DNA of 64,000 nt, from NCBI GenBank assembly GCA_035582835.1, contig JAYKAV010002797.1:337862-401861 (forward strand), written 5' to 3'. This DNA comes from Phoebastria nigripes. Lineage: Eukaryota > Chordata > Aves > Procellariiformes > Diomedeidae. Under the pieces are notes generated by a model. The model worked only from the letters and a program-made list of their open reading frames with translations, did not search any database and was not told where the DNA came from. Position 1 is the stretch's first letter. The number at the start of each line of letters is the position of its first letter. Positions 51,514 through 64,000 of this stretch are shown here, one piece after another. Made by a program: the position numbers and the translations under genes.

Positions 51514-54500
51514 GGGAAAAACCAAAACAAAAACAGAGAACAAATCAAAGGGCTCTCCTGGCTACACCTAACAAAAATGGGAATGCAAAACCCAAGAGAC
51601 ACAAAGCTTTGGTTGCCGCTGAGAGCCCAGAGCCTGTCCCAAGGACAGCCTTCAGCTGGGGCTTTGCCGGCTTAAAGGAACAGGCAGTGATGGGGTTTTC
51701 CTCAAAATCTGGCCAGACTGTGCAATCAAACACTCTCCTTGGTTCCCCACTCAAAACACAAAAGAGGGAAGCAACCACCACCCATATCTATCTATCTCAC
51801 AGTTCTGCACTCCCTCATTTTTTTTAAAACATAAATAAAAGAACTGATATGAAATGTCCTCCACTTCTTCATCAATGGTCCCTAAAGACAGGGAGCAGCG
51901 GAGCAGAGGCCCAGCAGTGTGGGGATGCTGAGGTCCCCAGGCTGTGCTGCTCCATGTGTCCTACGAGAATTCCTGGCTTGTGCTGAAGCACCTCAAGGAT
52001 GCCCATGCAGATGGTTCCTGCTCTCCTAGGTGCCAAAGCCTTTGGGCTTTACTCAAGAGGAGGGCAGCAATGAGCTGTATCAGACCTCAGCAGCCCATGC
52101 TCGCTGAGGGGATGACACCAGTCCCAGCCTGGCATGCGGGTGAGTGCATCCTTGCAGCTGGTTTGCCCATGTCACACAGCCCACCTCACCCAACTGTGGT
52201 GGCCAAACATGGTCAACCTAGACCGCTCCCTACTCAAGGTAGAGTGACGGGACACTCACTGGGCTGATCCTAGGTGGAGCACAAGAGACTGTGCCGATGG
52301 GTCGTCGTCCTTTTGGTGTCTGCCTCTTGTTGCCTCTGAAGAACGGTGGCCAACTTGGCCCCAGCTTTTGCACAGCACAGCAGGGGCACCCCAGCTTGAT
52401 CTCGACAGACAGATCCCACCACAAAATGGCTGATGTTTTACATTCCTGCTCCTCATGCCTGAGGAAGGCCAAAAAAACCTCATCGTTGCAGCAAGAAAGC
52501 AACCACCACAACCTCTTTCTGAAGCCGGTGGAGGCAGCTATGGAAACTGAGGCACAGACTGAGGCTTCCCAGCATCCCAACAGACTGAGCAAAGCTTGTC
52601 CCTAGCCTCCATCGGAGCAGGATTGGGTCCTGCTGAAGCGTGGAGGCCCTGAGCAAACCTATGTTCTTCAGCATCAGTGCTCCATGCCATCCCTCCTGCC
52701 TCACTGGACCAGGCTACCTGGTGGGTTTTTGTAGGTCACACACACCAAGAAATGAGCGAAGTTTGCATCAAGAACTGCAGATTACACAAAGGAGTGCTCC
52801 AACAAAGCGTAAAAAAAGGAGAGAAACTCAATCTTTGGAATGTTTTTAAACTGTCTTATTAAATCCTTAAAAGAATAAGCATGCATTGCTGAATAATTCT
52901 TTTGAGTTATTTTTTCTGGGCTCCTCCTCTACACCCTCATTTCCTTCCTAAAATCCTTCAAAAATTCATTACTTTTGGAGTTCGCGACCTCCAGGGTGGG
53001 TTTTCAGCTATTTAGTGAATTCTAGCAAAACGTTCACCACCTCTTAACTGCTCTTGCGGATGAATTTTTTAAACAATACATAAGTTCACCAGGCCCAAAA
53101 GTTTAGGTTTACCTTAGAGGAACTTTTTAGGGATGCAAAGACTCACGGTCTCTTTACAGTTCCCAGCCAGACCTGGTCCTGGCAGTTACTTGTGATGCTT
53201 TTCTGGTACTTCTGATGCTTTTCTGAAGTGGGCTTTGAGATCACATGGCATCAGAAAAAATTTGCCATAAAGCCCCAACCTTTCCCCTTCGGTTCACAGC
53301 TATGCAGCTCCCAAATCCCAGCTCCTCTGCATTTCCCTTGCACTTTTAATGTGCGCTCCTCTAATCTTCATTTAATGCAGGCAGCTGGCTGCAAATACCC
53401 TGAACAATGACTTTAATCCTAAGTATCCTGAAGCCCCCCCTTCCTCCCTGCACCAAAACTGAAGAAAAAAAAAATAAAAAGAACAGCCTCATGACAGCAA
53501 GATGGAGAAATCCAAGCTATCCACTGGGCCAAAGGAGCAGAAAGACACAATGAGCTAAATTTTGCCTGGTTTGCTAATTAAAAACGGAAGCTACCCCACT
53601 CCGGAGCCAAGGCGGGGAGGTGGGGGGAGTTTTCATGCTATTCAAAAAATCGGCTTCCAACTGGGACCATATTCACTCCACATTAATTGTCATTCCAACT
53701 ACGAGTGTCCTAGTTTCAAAATGAAAACTACTCTCCAGTGTAGCTAGTGAAAACTAACACCAGTTTCGAGGCATTAAACAAAATTTATTGATCGCATTTT
53801 CCCACCCACTAAAACTTTAATAAGCATTAAACCTCAAACTCCTGGCCCCGTTTCCTCCCTCTACCCTCTCTCTCCATAAAAAGGGTCAGGCTCCTCTATA
53901 TGGAGATTAGGACTTAATGTTTGGTATTTGTTTATGAGCCTATCAATTGCCTCTATTTCAGGGGGGGAAAAAAGCACATCTAAAAAAAAAAAACCCTCTT
54001 GTACACGGATTAAGAGAGGGCAAAGGTTTAGGGTAGTTTGGGTGCGTTTTTTTCCAACTGATTGTGGGTTTTAGATATATGACGGATCATGTTCACGTGA
54101 ATGAAAATAAGTCAATATTCCCCTTTCTGCAAGCTTCCCTTGAGTTACACAAAATGGTATTTTTCAAAGATCCCTATTTCTCCGTAATAAGACGCAGAAC
54201 TTCAAGTCTTCTCTGCTAGCTCTTTTCAGCTGTGTAAAAGGAAAAATAATAATTTGGGGGCCACTCTGTCTGCCTACTTAGTAAAGAAAACAAAGGCCAA
54301 ACATTTGAAATGCAAAGGTCGGTGATTAAGCCCAGAAATCCATATCTAGGCATCAAAATGAATAGCCAGATTCTAAGAGTGCTTAAGCAATTTAAATGCA
54401 GAGCCTGACCTGGCTCAGCATCTTTCAAACCCAAGCCTGTTATTTCAGTGCCTCAAGCGAGATTTAGGTGCCAGGTACCCAAGTTGGAGAAGTTTAACAG

Positions 54501-57500
54501 TAATCTCCTTTTGGGAAGTCTGATCCACTTTAATCTAAAGTCACGAATGACAAATGAAGATTTTGTTATTTAGAAAGCACATCTAACTAAAGCTGCAACA
54601 CTTTGTCCTTCTGCTAAACACAACTCTTATCCTTCAGCATTATTAGAAAGAGTCGGGAGAGATGGCAAAAGAAAAGTGGATGTCAAAAATTCTTTCATTT
54701 CTCCTCTTTAAAGAAGGCTGCTAAAGGGATTAGACAGCTTTGAGTTCACTGCTCTGTTAAATCAACCTTACAATATTTTTTCAGCTTGTTTGACTTGCTG
54801 TTTCTGTATACATTTGTGTTTTCACCTTTCTGCATTCAAATCCCACGCTTAGCGTTTGTTCTGTGCTTCTCACAGGAAACTTGGTCGGTTCTTTATTTGT
54901 ATTAAGTCTACAGAGTTATAGAAAACAGACTTGGAAAACAATCCCTAAATTAGCAGGACTTACCAGCTTCCATGCATACGCGCGCACACACAGGGCACTG
55001 CATACCATCCGACCCCAACGCGGTTTATCATTTCCAGCAGCAACAGCAGGGCATCAGGTTCACCAGAACGGACCTTTTAATGGTCTCCTGCAACCGTATC
55101 TATTACGGCAGGTTTCGGACTGCACGCAATAAATTAAGAGAGAGTTCAAGGAAGTCATGCGTGTCTCGGTTCCCACCCCCTTCAAGCAGTTTTAATGCCC
55201 CCAAATAATCATCTTCTACGAACTGTACTACGTTAGGCTTCAGCAATGCCAGAAGCAGGTTAGACACCTCTATACACAGCTATTTTAATGCTGCCATAAG
55301 GAAACGCATTCTCTGCAGAGGGTCGTTTCCAGTGCCCTGCAGCAGGACATAGCACTTTTGGACACCTGCCCTGTCCTCCACAGCGTGACTTTCCCAGCTT
55401 TTCCCTTCCTTCCCCCACCAGAAACACTTCTAAAACCTCCTTCTCCCTGCAAACGAGCACCCAAGTGTCTGAGCAAGATGGAGTTGTTGCAACAGCAGGG
55501 ATGGCCATTGCAACAGGCAAGCCAAGGGAGAAAGAAAACAGCCATTTCTCTCCGGCAGACGGAAAACATGGATGATAAAAACTGAGCCCAGCAGCCACCC
55601 AAGGGCTGGATTTGTCTGAAAGTCAGGCACCGAAGCTAAGCTTCAGCCACGCTCCCTTGGGTGGGATGGGTAGATGAACCACCACCTCGTAGCACTAGTG
55701 AAGACATGAAGTTGGACAAGCTCCCCACATATTTATACCTATTTATCCACGTTGACGTATACACCCATAAGTGGAGCAAGAGCTGCCCACAGCAGTCTGG
55801 CCCCTCCACTCCCTTTCCAAGGGTGGGTGGCTAATTCAGGGTCATCTCTTCCTCCTCCCTGCCCCAAGACACCACATGCTGCTCCTCCAACTGCTCCTTC
55901 TCATCCCCAAAATGGCCAGGCTCAAGCACCGGGTGAAGTTATTCCTGCAAAGACTGCACTGCTTGTCCACACCTCATTTGCTATGCACTGGGAGGAGGGG
56001 GGCAGAGGGGGAGAAAACCTCCACTTCAAACATTTACACGTAATTTGAAAGCACCNGAAGAGGTTTCAGGCCCTTTTTGCCAGGACTAACACATTCCACC
56101 CACAAGATGACCTTGTTCAGAGCACACAGACAGCTCCTCGCAGGAAGGATTTACATTACGTGGGGTCACCAGATCCAGCATCAGGCGGGCAGCCCAGTTT
56201 CTCGGGCAGTGACCCACCGCCGAAACCAGAGCGGTGGGTACGAACCTGCCCCTTTTTGCCCCTGCACTGAGGGAGATGGGGCAAAGGAGAACCCCTGCTG
56301 TCCCCCCCAGCCACTTCTGTGGTTCCCATCCCTCCACGAAGACTCTCCCGATGGAGAAGCCCACTGCCTTCTCAAATCCCAAGATGCCAGCACCCCCACA
56401 CATAAAAATGAGGCAGAAATCTCATTCCTTCACTAAATAGTACACAGGTTGGAGTCCCAGTACAACTCAATAAACACTTTCTAGGAGTTATTTTCCTTTT
56501 TGTCTGGGCAGATCTCAAAGCATTTCTGCGGCAGGAGGCTTCAGGTTTAGGTTTCCTTTGCCTCCTTGTCCAAATAATGGCAATACTAATTGAACCACTG
56601 GCCAAAAGAAAATTAAGTGTGACCCTTTTGTCCACACTCTGGGGGTTCCCATTTGCTCCTGCAGCTCTCTCTGCGCTACCTGAGGGCAAGAGAAGGTGCT
56701 GCTGTCAAGGTGCCCCCCTCCAAGACATCCAAGGCTGAAAGAAAGGTGGAGTATCTGTAACACCGTATCTACACTGTATTTACTTAAACTCCACAGTATT
56801 TACTGTATTCATATTGTATCCCAGCTAGGATGGGAGCTGGGGGTGCAGGAGGGTGGCTTCACCCAGTATCTTCAGGACCAATATCAGCACCCCCCCCAAT
56901 AGCCGCTTATACACTTGTTCCCAAGCCAGGGAAATCAGGAGCCTGGAAAGCCTGAAACTTATTTTTATGCCTAATTACAGATTTCCAGTGCCTGACACCA
57001 GGCCCTCACTCATTATGCATTTGACACTGATGCCTTTGGGCCGAGCGGGAACAAATGCTTTGCGCTTGCTCATTACTCACTACGTTCAGGAGTGTTTAAC
57101 TCAGAAGAAGGTGGGTGATGGATTTGTAGCAACTTTGGGCAGGGATGCAGAGAGGACACCATCTGCCATTTCTTACTTCTTTTTTTCCTTCCTTTCTGTA
57201 ATTAATCAGTTCGCAAATTGGGAGGCAGAGTTTCCTTGCAGTCTCCTCTTCCGATCACCCCTGCGAAGCAAAGGCTAAGGACACGTCGGGGTGGCTGCAA
57301 GGTCTAAGTGCTGCCCGTGGAGCGTGAAGCAGCATTAGGGCCGGTCAGTGGGAGTGCTGGGCTCCCAGCCCTGCGGCTCGTCCCATCCAGGGGCCTCCCG
57401 GGGCCCAACCCACCGCACGCTGCAAGAAAGAGGCTGAGTTTTCCCTGGGAAAAAAAAAAAACTAACGCTTTCACAGAAAGCTGCGAAATCATGCATAACA

Positions 57501-58330
57501 CACCGGGTGTAAAAATGAATGTATTTTTTATTTCTTTTTTCCAACTGCATTCACCCACAGCTCATCTCTTACGCAGTAAATACCAGCTAACTTATGCACC
57601 TCCATTTACCAGCCCCTCCACTTCTGCATGAATCCCCAGCCTATTAACATAACTATTTAAACTGGACATGTTTTCTTAAACATTCTTCTTCTTTCATAAA
57701 CTGCCAAGTGACAGTTGTTTACTGTCAACAAGCCTGGGTACTCTAAGACAGGGAGAAATGCGCCCTTTCAAAAGGCAGACATATCGGCTACCGAACGAAG
57801 ATTAAAATCTGGTGTTTTTCTCTTCTCCCTCCCCAAAAATGCTTTATTCGTACAGATACACATGATACAGATCAGGAGAGATGGTACTATGCCTAATTCC
57901 AATCATTCTTTTAATTAAAGACAGGCTCATGGAGAATTTATCTTTGGTTGCAGATGCTAGTTGTCAGGGCACACACTTAACTCCCTAATCTTCCCATTGC
58001 AACTGGTTTTTCCTCTTCACTTTTAGCTCTGATACCCCCATCTCCCAAAGCACATCTCAGGGAATCAGCATGCTCATCTTGCACAGATCCTGCTACCGGC
58101 TAGAAACAAAACGCTTGCCTGGGGGAACCTATACAGAAAAGTTAAAAAATTTTAAACAAAAATCAAATCACTGCTTAGTTCAAGACCTACAGTCTCCAAA
58201 CAAGCCGCTGAAATATTTTGCTGGGAGGGAATTTCTTGTGCTTGAGTCTTGCACATGAAAGGGGAGGATATGAAAAAAAAAAACACACAACCCTCTGAGA
58301 AAACTCTTTTTCCATTGCTCTGCCTGCCCG
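51514..58330. other. Unassigned noncoding region
   Basis: I saw no exon of a known family, RNA gene or large repeat. There is a short 20-bp tandem duplication at about 53189-53228 (TGATGCTTTTCTG twice) and several A runs. A G/C-rich patch lies at 57300-57425 without recognisable coding content. Confidence 0.55.
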
Positions 58331-58339
58331 TGAAGTGCC

Positions 58340-58690
58340 AGGAAAGCTCCTCCGCCGGCTCCTGTCCCCGCAAGCAGCGCCGGCGGCCCCATCCTGCCCA
58401 CAGCCAGGGCCGGCTTGGCCCCGGCTCAGCCCCAGCTCGCCTGCGGACCCCGCGGGGGATTATTAACACTTTCCCCGGCGCATTGTGCGGCTCGCAGATC
58501 ACAGCGCTGGGGGCTAATGCCGGCCGACACCGATATGATGGCAACGAGGATGGGGCATGAGGAGATGGCGGCCGGCGCTGCGGCTCGGCTCCGTGCAGGG
58601 CTTGCGCCAGAGTCACAGGGGGGCCCAGGCGGTGGCCGTCACCATCGCCGCCGGTGCTCACNTTTGGGCTGCGATGCTGCCGCTGGCTTG
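58340..58690. promoter_or_regulatory. CpG-island-like block, candidate promoter
   Basis: This is the most CpG-rich part of the window (GCGCCGGCGGCCCC, GGACCCCGCGGGG, GATGGCGGCCGGCGCTGCG). FGFR3 promoters in mammals lie in CpG islands, and this one is 14.5 kb upstream of the Ig-I exon. A minus-strand GTGAGC donor-like site occurs at about 58661. I could not find a signal-peptide exon of FGFR3 in it, so assignment to FGFR3 is a guess; it may belong to another transcript. Confidence 0.4.
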
Positions 58691-58699
58691 CATCAAAGC

Positions 58700-61600
58700 T
58701 GGAGTTATAGAACCCGGGATGGGAAGCGAAGGTCTGCATTACAGCAGGTTGAGAGGAACGGGAGGTCACAGAGAGCCGGCTCCAGGGATCGCCCCCATGA
58801 AGCAGCACCGGGCATCTCCCCACCCCCAAACCGAGGAGCCCTTTTACCCGCTGAGTTTCCTCTGCTTGTTAAAATGTTTGGGTCATTAGAAAACTTTCCA
58901 AACAATCCCTGCTTATGCTAAATAGCTGCTCCCACCACGATCTGTGAAGGGCTTCAGCCTGCTCCCTTGGAAATCAATGGGGGCTTTTTTGCTTAGGATT
59001 CAATAGGCGCAAGATCAGGACCTCATTATTATTTTTACAGGACTACAAGCAGCAGAGAACAGCGAAACCCCCAAACAAAGCAACAACCCTCTGAACCAGG
59101 AGCCAAACTTGCCCTGAAGGATCTTTACAAGCTCTGCCAAGCATCAAAGTAAAATTAAAAATCCAATTTTTGGGAGCTTTTCAGTTTTTTGACAGGGAAA
59201 GCATAAGGTTGATAAAGGCTGGTCTCATCACCTGAATCCAGGAACATCTCCCGTAGCTCCCTGCCCCCAAAAGACAAGCCTCCATAGATGCGTATTTTGC
59301 CTTCCCCAGGGGGAGTGAGTAAGAGGGGATGAGTTGTCAGTCCAAGGTGATGCCACCGGTGATTGTGGTACGCCGTGGAGCCCAGAGCAGAAACACCCTC
59401 AGGGCTTCCCGTGCTCTCCTCTGCCCCATGCCGCAACGAAACCCCCCAGTAAGTCCCTCTGCAGATCCACCACCAGCCACACAGGGGACCAGATGGCTCC
59501 TGGGACACGGGTCCTGCTACTGGCACCACATCTGCACCCCATCTCCGCAGAGGCCAGGTGCTGCCTGCATTTTATGAGAGAAGCCTCAGAGATGCTCTCG
59601 TCCTTAGCACCCTCCTCAGAGCTCTACGACAGCCAAGTTCTCCACTTCTTACCTGTTGCTCTGCATTGCTCCTCTCTCCTGGCCATCAGTCAGAACTCAC
59701 CTACGCACCACATCACATAACCACCACAAGGTTTGGCCCCTATGCAATACCCAGCTATTTTGCTGACTCCCCTACACCCAACTCGCCCCAGGTCAACTCC
59801 AAAATGCTTCAACTCCATTACTTCTGGGTAGTAGCCCAATCCTTATAACCTAGCAGTGATCTGGTCTCCAAAGCTTTACTGATTTAACTACATCAGCTGA
59901 AATACTTCAGTGAGATTCCTTGTGAAAGGCACAAAGTAGTTCGGTGCAATAAAGGCACAACTGTAAAACACTCCACCTTTCAGGGCAAAAGCATTAAATG
60001 AAGATAAGCCGACAAATACTTTCATCAGTTATCAAACAGCAGGAGCTGGGAAGCCACCCTCGCGGGTCTCTGGCATGCCACGGTCNCCTGTTACTTCCTT
60101 TCCCTAAAAACCTTATACTCAGACTAAGGGATGTAGCNATGGCTTGGCTCCTTGGGTGAAAAGGAAAAGAGGGGGGAAAAAAACCCCGAACAAACATGCT
60201 GCCATGTGTCAGCTTGACATTTGCAGGTAGTTCAATAGCTCACAGTACAACCCCTGGGTGCAAACACCGACGCTGGGGTCCTCGTGCTGCGGCGTTCCCG
60301 GGGAAGAGTGCCTTCAGCACACACCGCAGCCTGCGGAGCTTCGCTTGCTCGCAGAGAGCGATCCTAGACTGTGTCCCTTCCTCACCCGAAAACTTGGAGC
60401 CCTTCTCACTTCTGAGTCATTAATACTTTTAACCCCTCACAACCTGCAGAAATGGCACAGCCCCAAAATCTCACAGATGCTAAACGTGTAAGCACATGGT
60501 AATTGTTTTGCATACAGTTCTGCGTGATAAAGAAATCTCCTTCCAAGTTTTAATATAACCTTTTTATTTAACCAACTCTTTATCTTTCCTGCTTTCTGGA
60601 TTTGAGAAAGCAAGGCCAGCACACAAGACCCACCTCCCCCTCCACAACAAATACCACACCTTTTTTAGATGAATACATCTGAAACTGAAGCTGTTACTGG
60701 AGAAATGTTTTCTTACTTGACTGTGCTGCTATTCTTCAAAAAAAAAAGCCTTGTTACATTATGTAACCTGAGTGTCACAGCAAAAAAAAAAATTGATTTA
60801 ACTACCTGGCTAGTCCCTACCCACCTGAACGCGACAATCCCCCAGATAGCCTATCAGAATAATAGGGCAGGTTTACTTCTGATTACCTTTCACATTTTAA
60901 CTACTAACTTTACCAAAGGTTTTACTCAGCTCATATCTCACAGTTCTTGTTTGCTTTTGATATTACAGAAACTTCCTGGTCATTCAAGCCAAGGAGCAGA
61001 TACTTTAGGGGTAAGCACGCCAGGAATACCGCATTCACCGCAGGAATAAAAGCCCTTCTTCACACATCCAGGGTTTTAAATCATATCTACGGCACTTGGC
61101 AACCTGAGCTGTGAGCGTATCGGAAAGGGAGCACCGGGACAGTCAGCTCTACTTCAGAGAAAAAGTACATTTTTTTTTACAAGATCACCAGATAAACACC
61201 CAAAAGAGGGGCAAACAGTAAACTGATAAGCTATGTAGGAGGCCAAGGAAAAAAAGTCAGGGTGTAACAAGGTATTTTAAGGCACTTTCGGCATCGTACT
61301 TGTCTTCAGACATGGTTTTAGCCCAGCATTTGCATAGGGGGTGCTATCGGATTTACTCCTCCTAAGAGCCCGGACTGCCCGCCTTCACATACCATGAATA
61401 GCTTTGCTGAACCGCAGTCCCGTTTACTGCAAAAAAAAGGATGTATGGCAAATTTTTACCAAGCCACCATCCTCTCTGGCATCCAGCCTGGTACGTGGAG
61501 GAGAATAAAGTTTATTAACTAACCAGTATTCAAAGAAATGAAACGGCAAACACTGAAACAGCTCCATCAAACCACGCTACTGAATGGCTTGGAGGGTGCT

Positions 61601-63976
61601 GAGTCAGCAGGCGATTTCAAGCTGCTTTTTTTTTTTTTTTATTGAAGGGTCAGAAAAAAGAAGAAGCAGGTATGGAGAGCCAGACAAACCCCCAGGACAT
61701 AGGAAAAGTTACAAGCACGTAGCACACTAGGAAAAAGAAAAAAGTCCATTCAAACAGGGAAACAGAATAAAAATAAAGTCAGTTTAATTGATCGTCTGTG
61801 TATCAGGTCCAGCCTAGCTGGGAAAAAGTCGCCCAATGGGGAGGGAATTTCACCTGTATTTTTAGTAGAAATATCTGAATTTGTAACATTCCTGCTTGTT
61901 CTACTCCACATATACTAAAACTTGCCAAAAGCTAAACTATGAGGAGAACACCTTCTCCACCTATTTTGAAGCCTCAGGGCTCATGCCCAGGCTTCTGCAC
62001 TGGATCCTACACACTTCAATGACCAGCCAGAAAAACCTACCAGCAGGCCATGCCCTAACCTTAGCTGAAATTCAGGTTCAGCTAATGCTTTCAGTCACAG
62101 CTCTGTGTGCCAGCTGACAGATCACTGTCAGAAACCTCTTGGTCAAATGCTTTTGTAAACTGGAAATTTTATTAACTGCTCAGAAACTGGGGTGATTCCC
62201 TATCTTTTAGGGTCTCTAACTGAAATAGCAGATGTATGCAGTAAGTTTTAAGGGAGGACAGCTTTCTAAGCATATAGTTTGATATCAAAGGTCACTTTTA
62301 TTGACCATACTTTAAGAGGAAAAAATTTTTCCAGCCTTATAGAGGGGAAAAAAGTCCTCCCCCAGCTTCACGCGAAATTTCAGCTTTGTCCAGGCAGCAG
62401 ATTGGGTCCCACTGGATGGAAACGGTCCAGATGCAGCGGGGATGCAGCAATCAAGACTTCTTTAGTGTTCGCTTAACTTCAAAAACCACGCTCAGGCAGG
62501 CTTTGGGACAGGTACGCTTTCCTGAACAGTGCTGAAGATTTGTTGGAGTGAGTTGTAAAAGTTAACATGCTGGTCAGAGTGGCTTACTTTAATTGCGTGA
62601 TTTAATTAGCAGATCAACACTTCGCTACACAATTTTCAGATTTACTTTCATCANGTTCCCTACTCAGTGGTTGTTAATAAAGTCTTAATTAAAAGAAAAA
62701 CCCCCTCAGATTTAATTGGAGTGACCCTTGTCAATACACGTAGAAGACGTGATGTTATACAGCTAGTACTGAATACATTAATGAGTCCGTCTCTGCACTG
62801 GAACAGACTTTCTAGTTCGCTATTTGCTAGGTAAGAAATAGATCTAAAAAAAAAAAGCCGTATTTCATCATCCTCTTATTTTATTGCTCAGTAAAATACA
62901 CTAGTCTCAACATTAAAGACTTAATTAGCTTTTTTAGCTGCTGCTGTTAATGATAACAAATGGATCAACTTTTAATCTCAAAACTGTATCGCTCATAGCT
63001 GCCCACTGAATCTAAAGGGTTTCTGGTCTCGGGCACCAAGTAGGAAGCACCATCAATATATAAGAGACTCTTTTTAGAGGGTTTTAACATGTAAACCCCG
63101 AGGCCGGCTCCAGGAATGGTCAGTGCCGTTTGGCATTCACTTCAATACCCTTATAATTTCAGGGTGAACTTTGAAATGCTCGGATACACAAAGCGAAGCG
63201 GCGCAGATCGCCGTACCCTACGCCTTGGACCCTCCTCCGCTGGGCGCGCGCTGGAGGGCTACAAGAGCCCANGTTGCCATCAGCTGCATGAAGAAAAACA
63301 TCTCAACCAGTGCATCACCAGTTCTTTCCAAGCAGAAAAGTCACAGGAACTGGTACGTGCCCCGCCATTCAACTTAAACAAAATCCTGAAATGGCACTTC
63401 TGCGTTCTTTTGGCTTGAAAACTGCCTGTGCAGTAGCTCTGGGTGACAACTGGACTCCAGTGCTGCACAAGGAAACTTCAGTTCTTGCTCCTGACAGATT
63501 GGGAGAGCTCTCCCCTTCCCACATAAACCTGCTCAAACGTTAGCAGCGCTCTATAAAACTCTTTTAATGCACACAGACAGCGTTAGCAGCTAACTAGTGC
63601 AATACAAACCCTAAGAAGCCCAGAAATTCCCTTTTTCATGGATACCGTATGCAGACAGACACATACAAACCAGCTACAGGAGACAGGCCAGTTATCAGAA
63701 GTTTTTAAAAGCGAAACACTGCCATTTCAGTTGGTCTGCTCTCTAAGAAAACAGCCAGCGTTACTTGACATTCACAAATCGTACGAAGTAATATCTTTAT
63801 CTGAATACTAATGCAAATTGGACGGGCTTTTTTATATTGATGTCTATTCTGTGGCTGCTGAATAGAGTGACCGCATGCTCAAGGCTGCAAAGGAGTTCAC
63901 TGACCTCCCTAATCATCTCTGTCATAGCCCCTGAATGACATACACATTCAATCCTGCCTCGCCTCTCTACTTTCAT
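58700..63976. other. Unassigned noncoding region to the scaffold end
   Basis: There is no recognised coding exon. Notable contents are a T run at about 61626-61641, an A/T-rich stretch with TTAATTAG-type words at 62590-63000, and a short G/C-rich patch at 63195-63270. The signal-peptide exon of FGFR3 was searched for and not recognised. Confidence 0.5.
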
Positions 63977-64000
63977 NNANAAAAAAAAAAAAAAAAANNA
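63977..64000. other. N/A-rich scaffold end
   Basis: Mixed Ns and an A run end the window, which suggests a contig edge or a gap flanked by a poly(A). Confidence 0.85.

Noticed and set aside
58152..58829. Minus-strand open frame of 225 codons
   Set aside because: It lies across the G/C-rich CpG block, has an ambiguous base, no domain or signal peptide, and its composition explains its length.
63209..63309. Possible signal-peptide exon of FGFR3 on the minus strand (MFFFMQLMATWALVAL...)
   Set aside because: The start resembles a signal peptide, but the frame hits a stop after about 27 codons and there is no good phase-1 GT donor before it.

Overview
This window is vertebrate nuclear DNA, almost certainly from a bird. 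It carries most of one gene on the minus strand: FGFR3, the receptor tyrosine kinase fibroblast growth factor receptor 3. The bird assignment rests on CR1 LINE fragments with the typical avian 3' end, and on an FGFR3 protein that matches the chicken receptor as I remember it with only a few substitutions (so probably a bird other than chicken). Scattered single Ns, a 50-N gap at 51464-51513 and an N/A-rich right end indicate a draft scaffold.

Layout, left to right. Positions 1 to about 7.7 kb hold no recognisable coding sequence; this is intergenic DNA or the 3' UTR of a converging neighbour (LETM1 lies there in mammals). About 7.7-10.9 kb is the A/T-rich 3' UTR of FGFR3. From 10901 to 43832 there are seventeen coding exons, each with an AG acceptor and a GT donor (the last ends in TGA) and all in compatible phase. 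In transcript order they encode Ig domain I (43569-43832), the acid box (39078-39131), Ig domain II (32847-33016 and 28064-28187), the first half of Ig domain III (27460-27650), the two mutually exclusive second halves IIIb (23644-23794) and IIIc (22391-22535), the transmembrane segment (19506-19693), the juxtamembrane region (18465-18610), the split kinase domain (18252-18373 to 11152-11257) and the C-terminal tail (10901-11065). Without the signal-peptide exon the IIIc form encodes about 768 residues.

The first coding exon (signal peptide) and the noncoding exon 1 were not found. The 20 kb to the right of the Ig-I exon is intron or upstream DNA with one CR1 LINE fragment (46295-46890), an A/T-rich tract (50217-50402) and one CpG-island-like block (about 58340-58690) that could be a promoter. 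A small hAT-like element with terminal inverted repeats lies in the intron between the IIIc and transmembrane exons, and a short CR1 tail lies in a kinase intron.

I see no undescribed multi-gene system. The most interesting signals concern splicing: both isoform exons are intact and separated by a 1.1-kb intron with two UGCAUG (RBFOX-type) motifs and a long polypyrimidine tract; a 36-nt U run follows the Ig-I donor; and the alternative VT donor known from FGFR1 and FGFR2 is absent.
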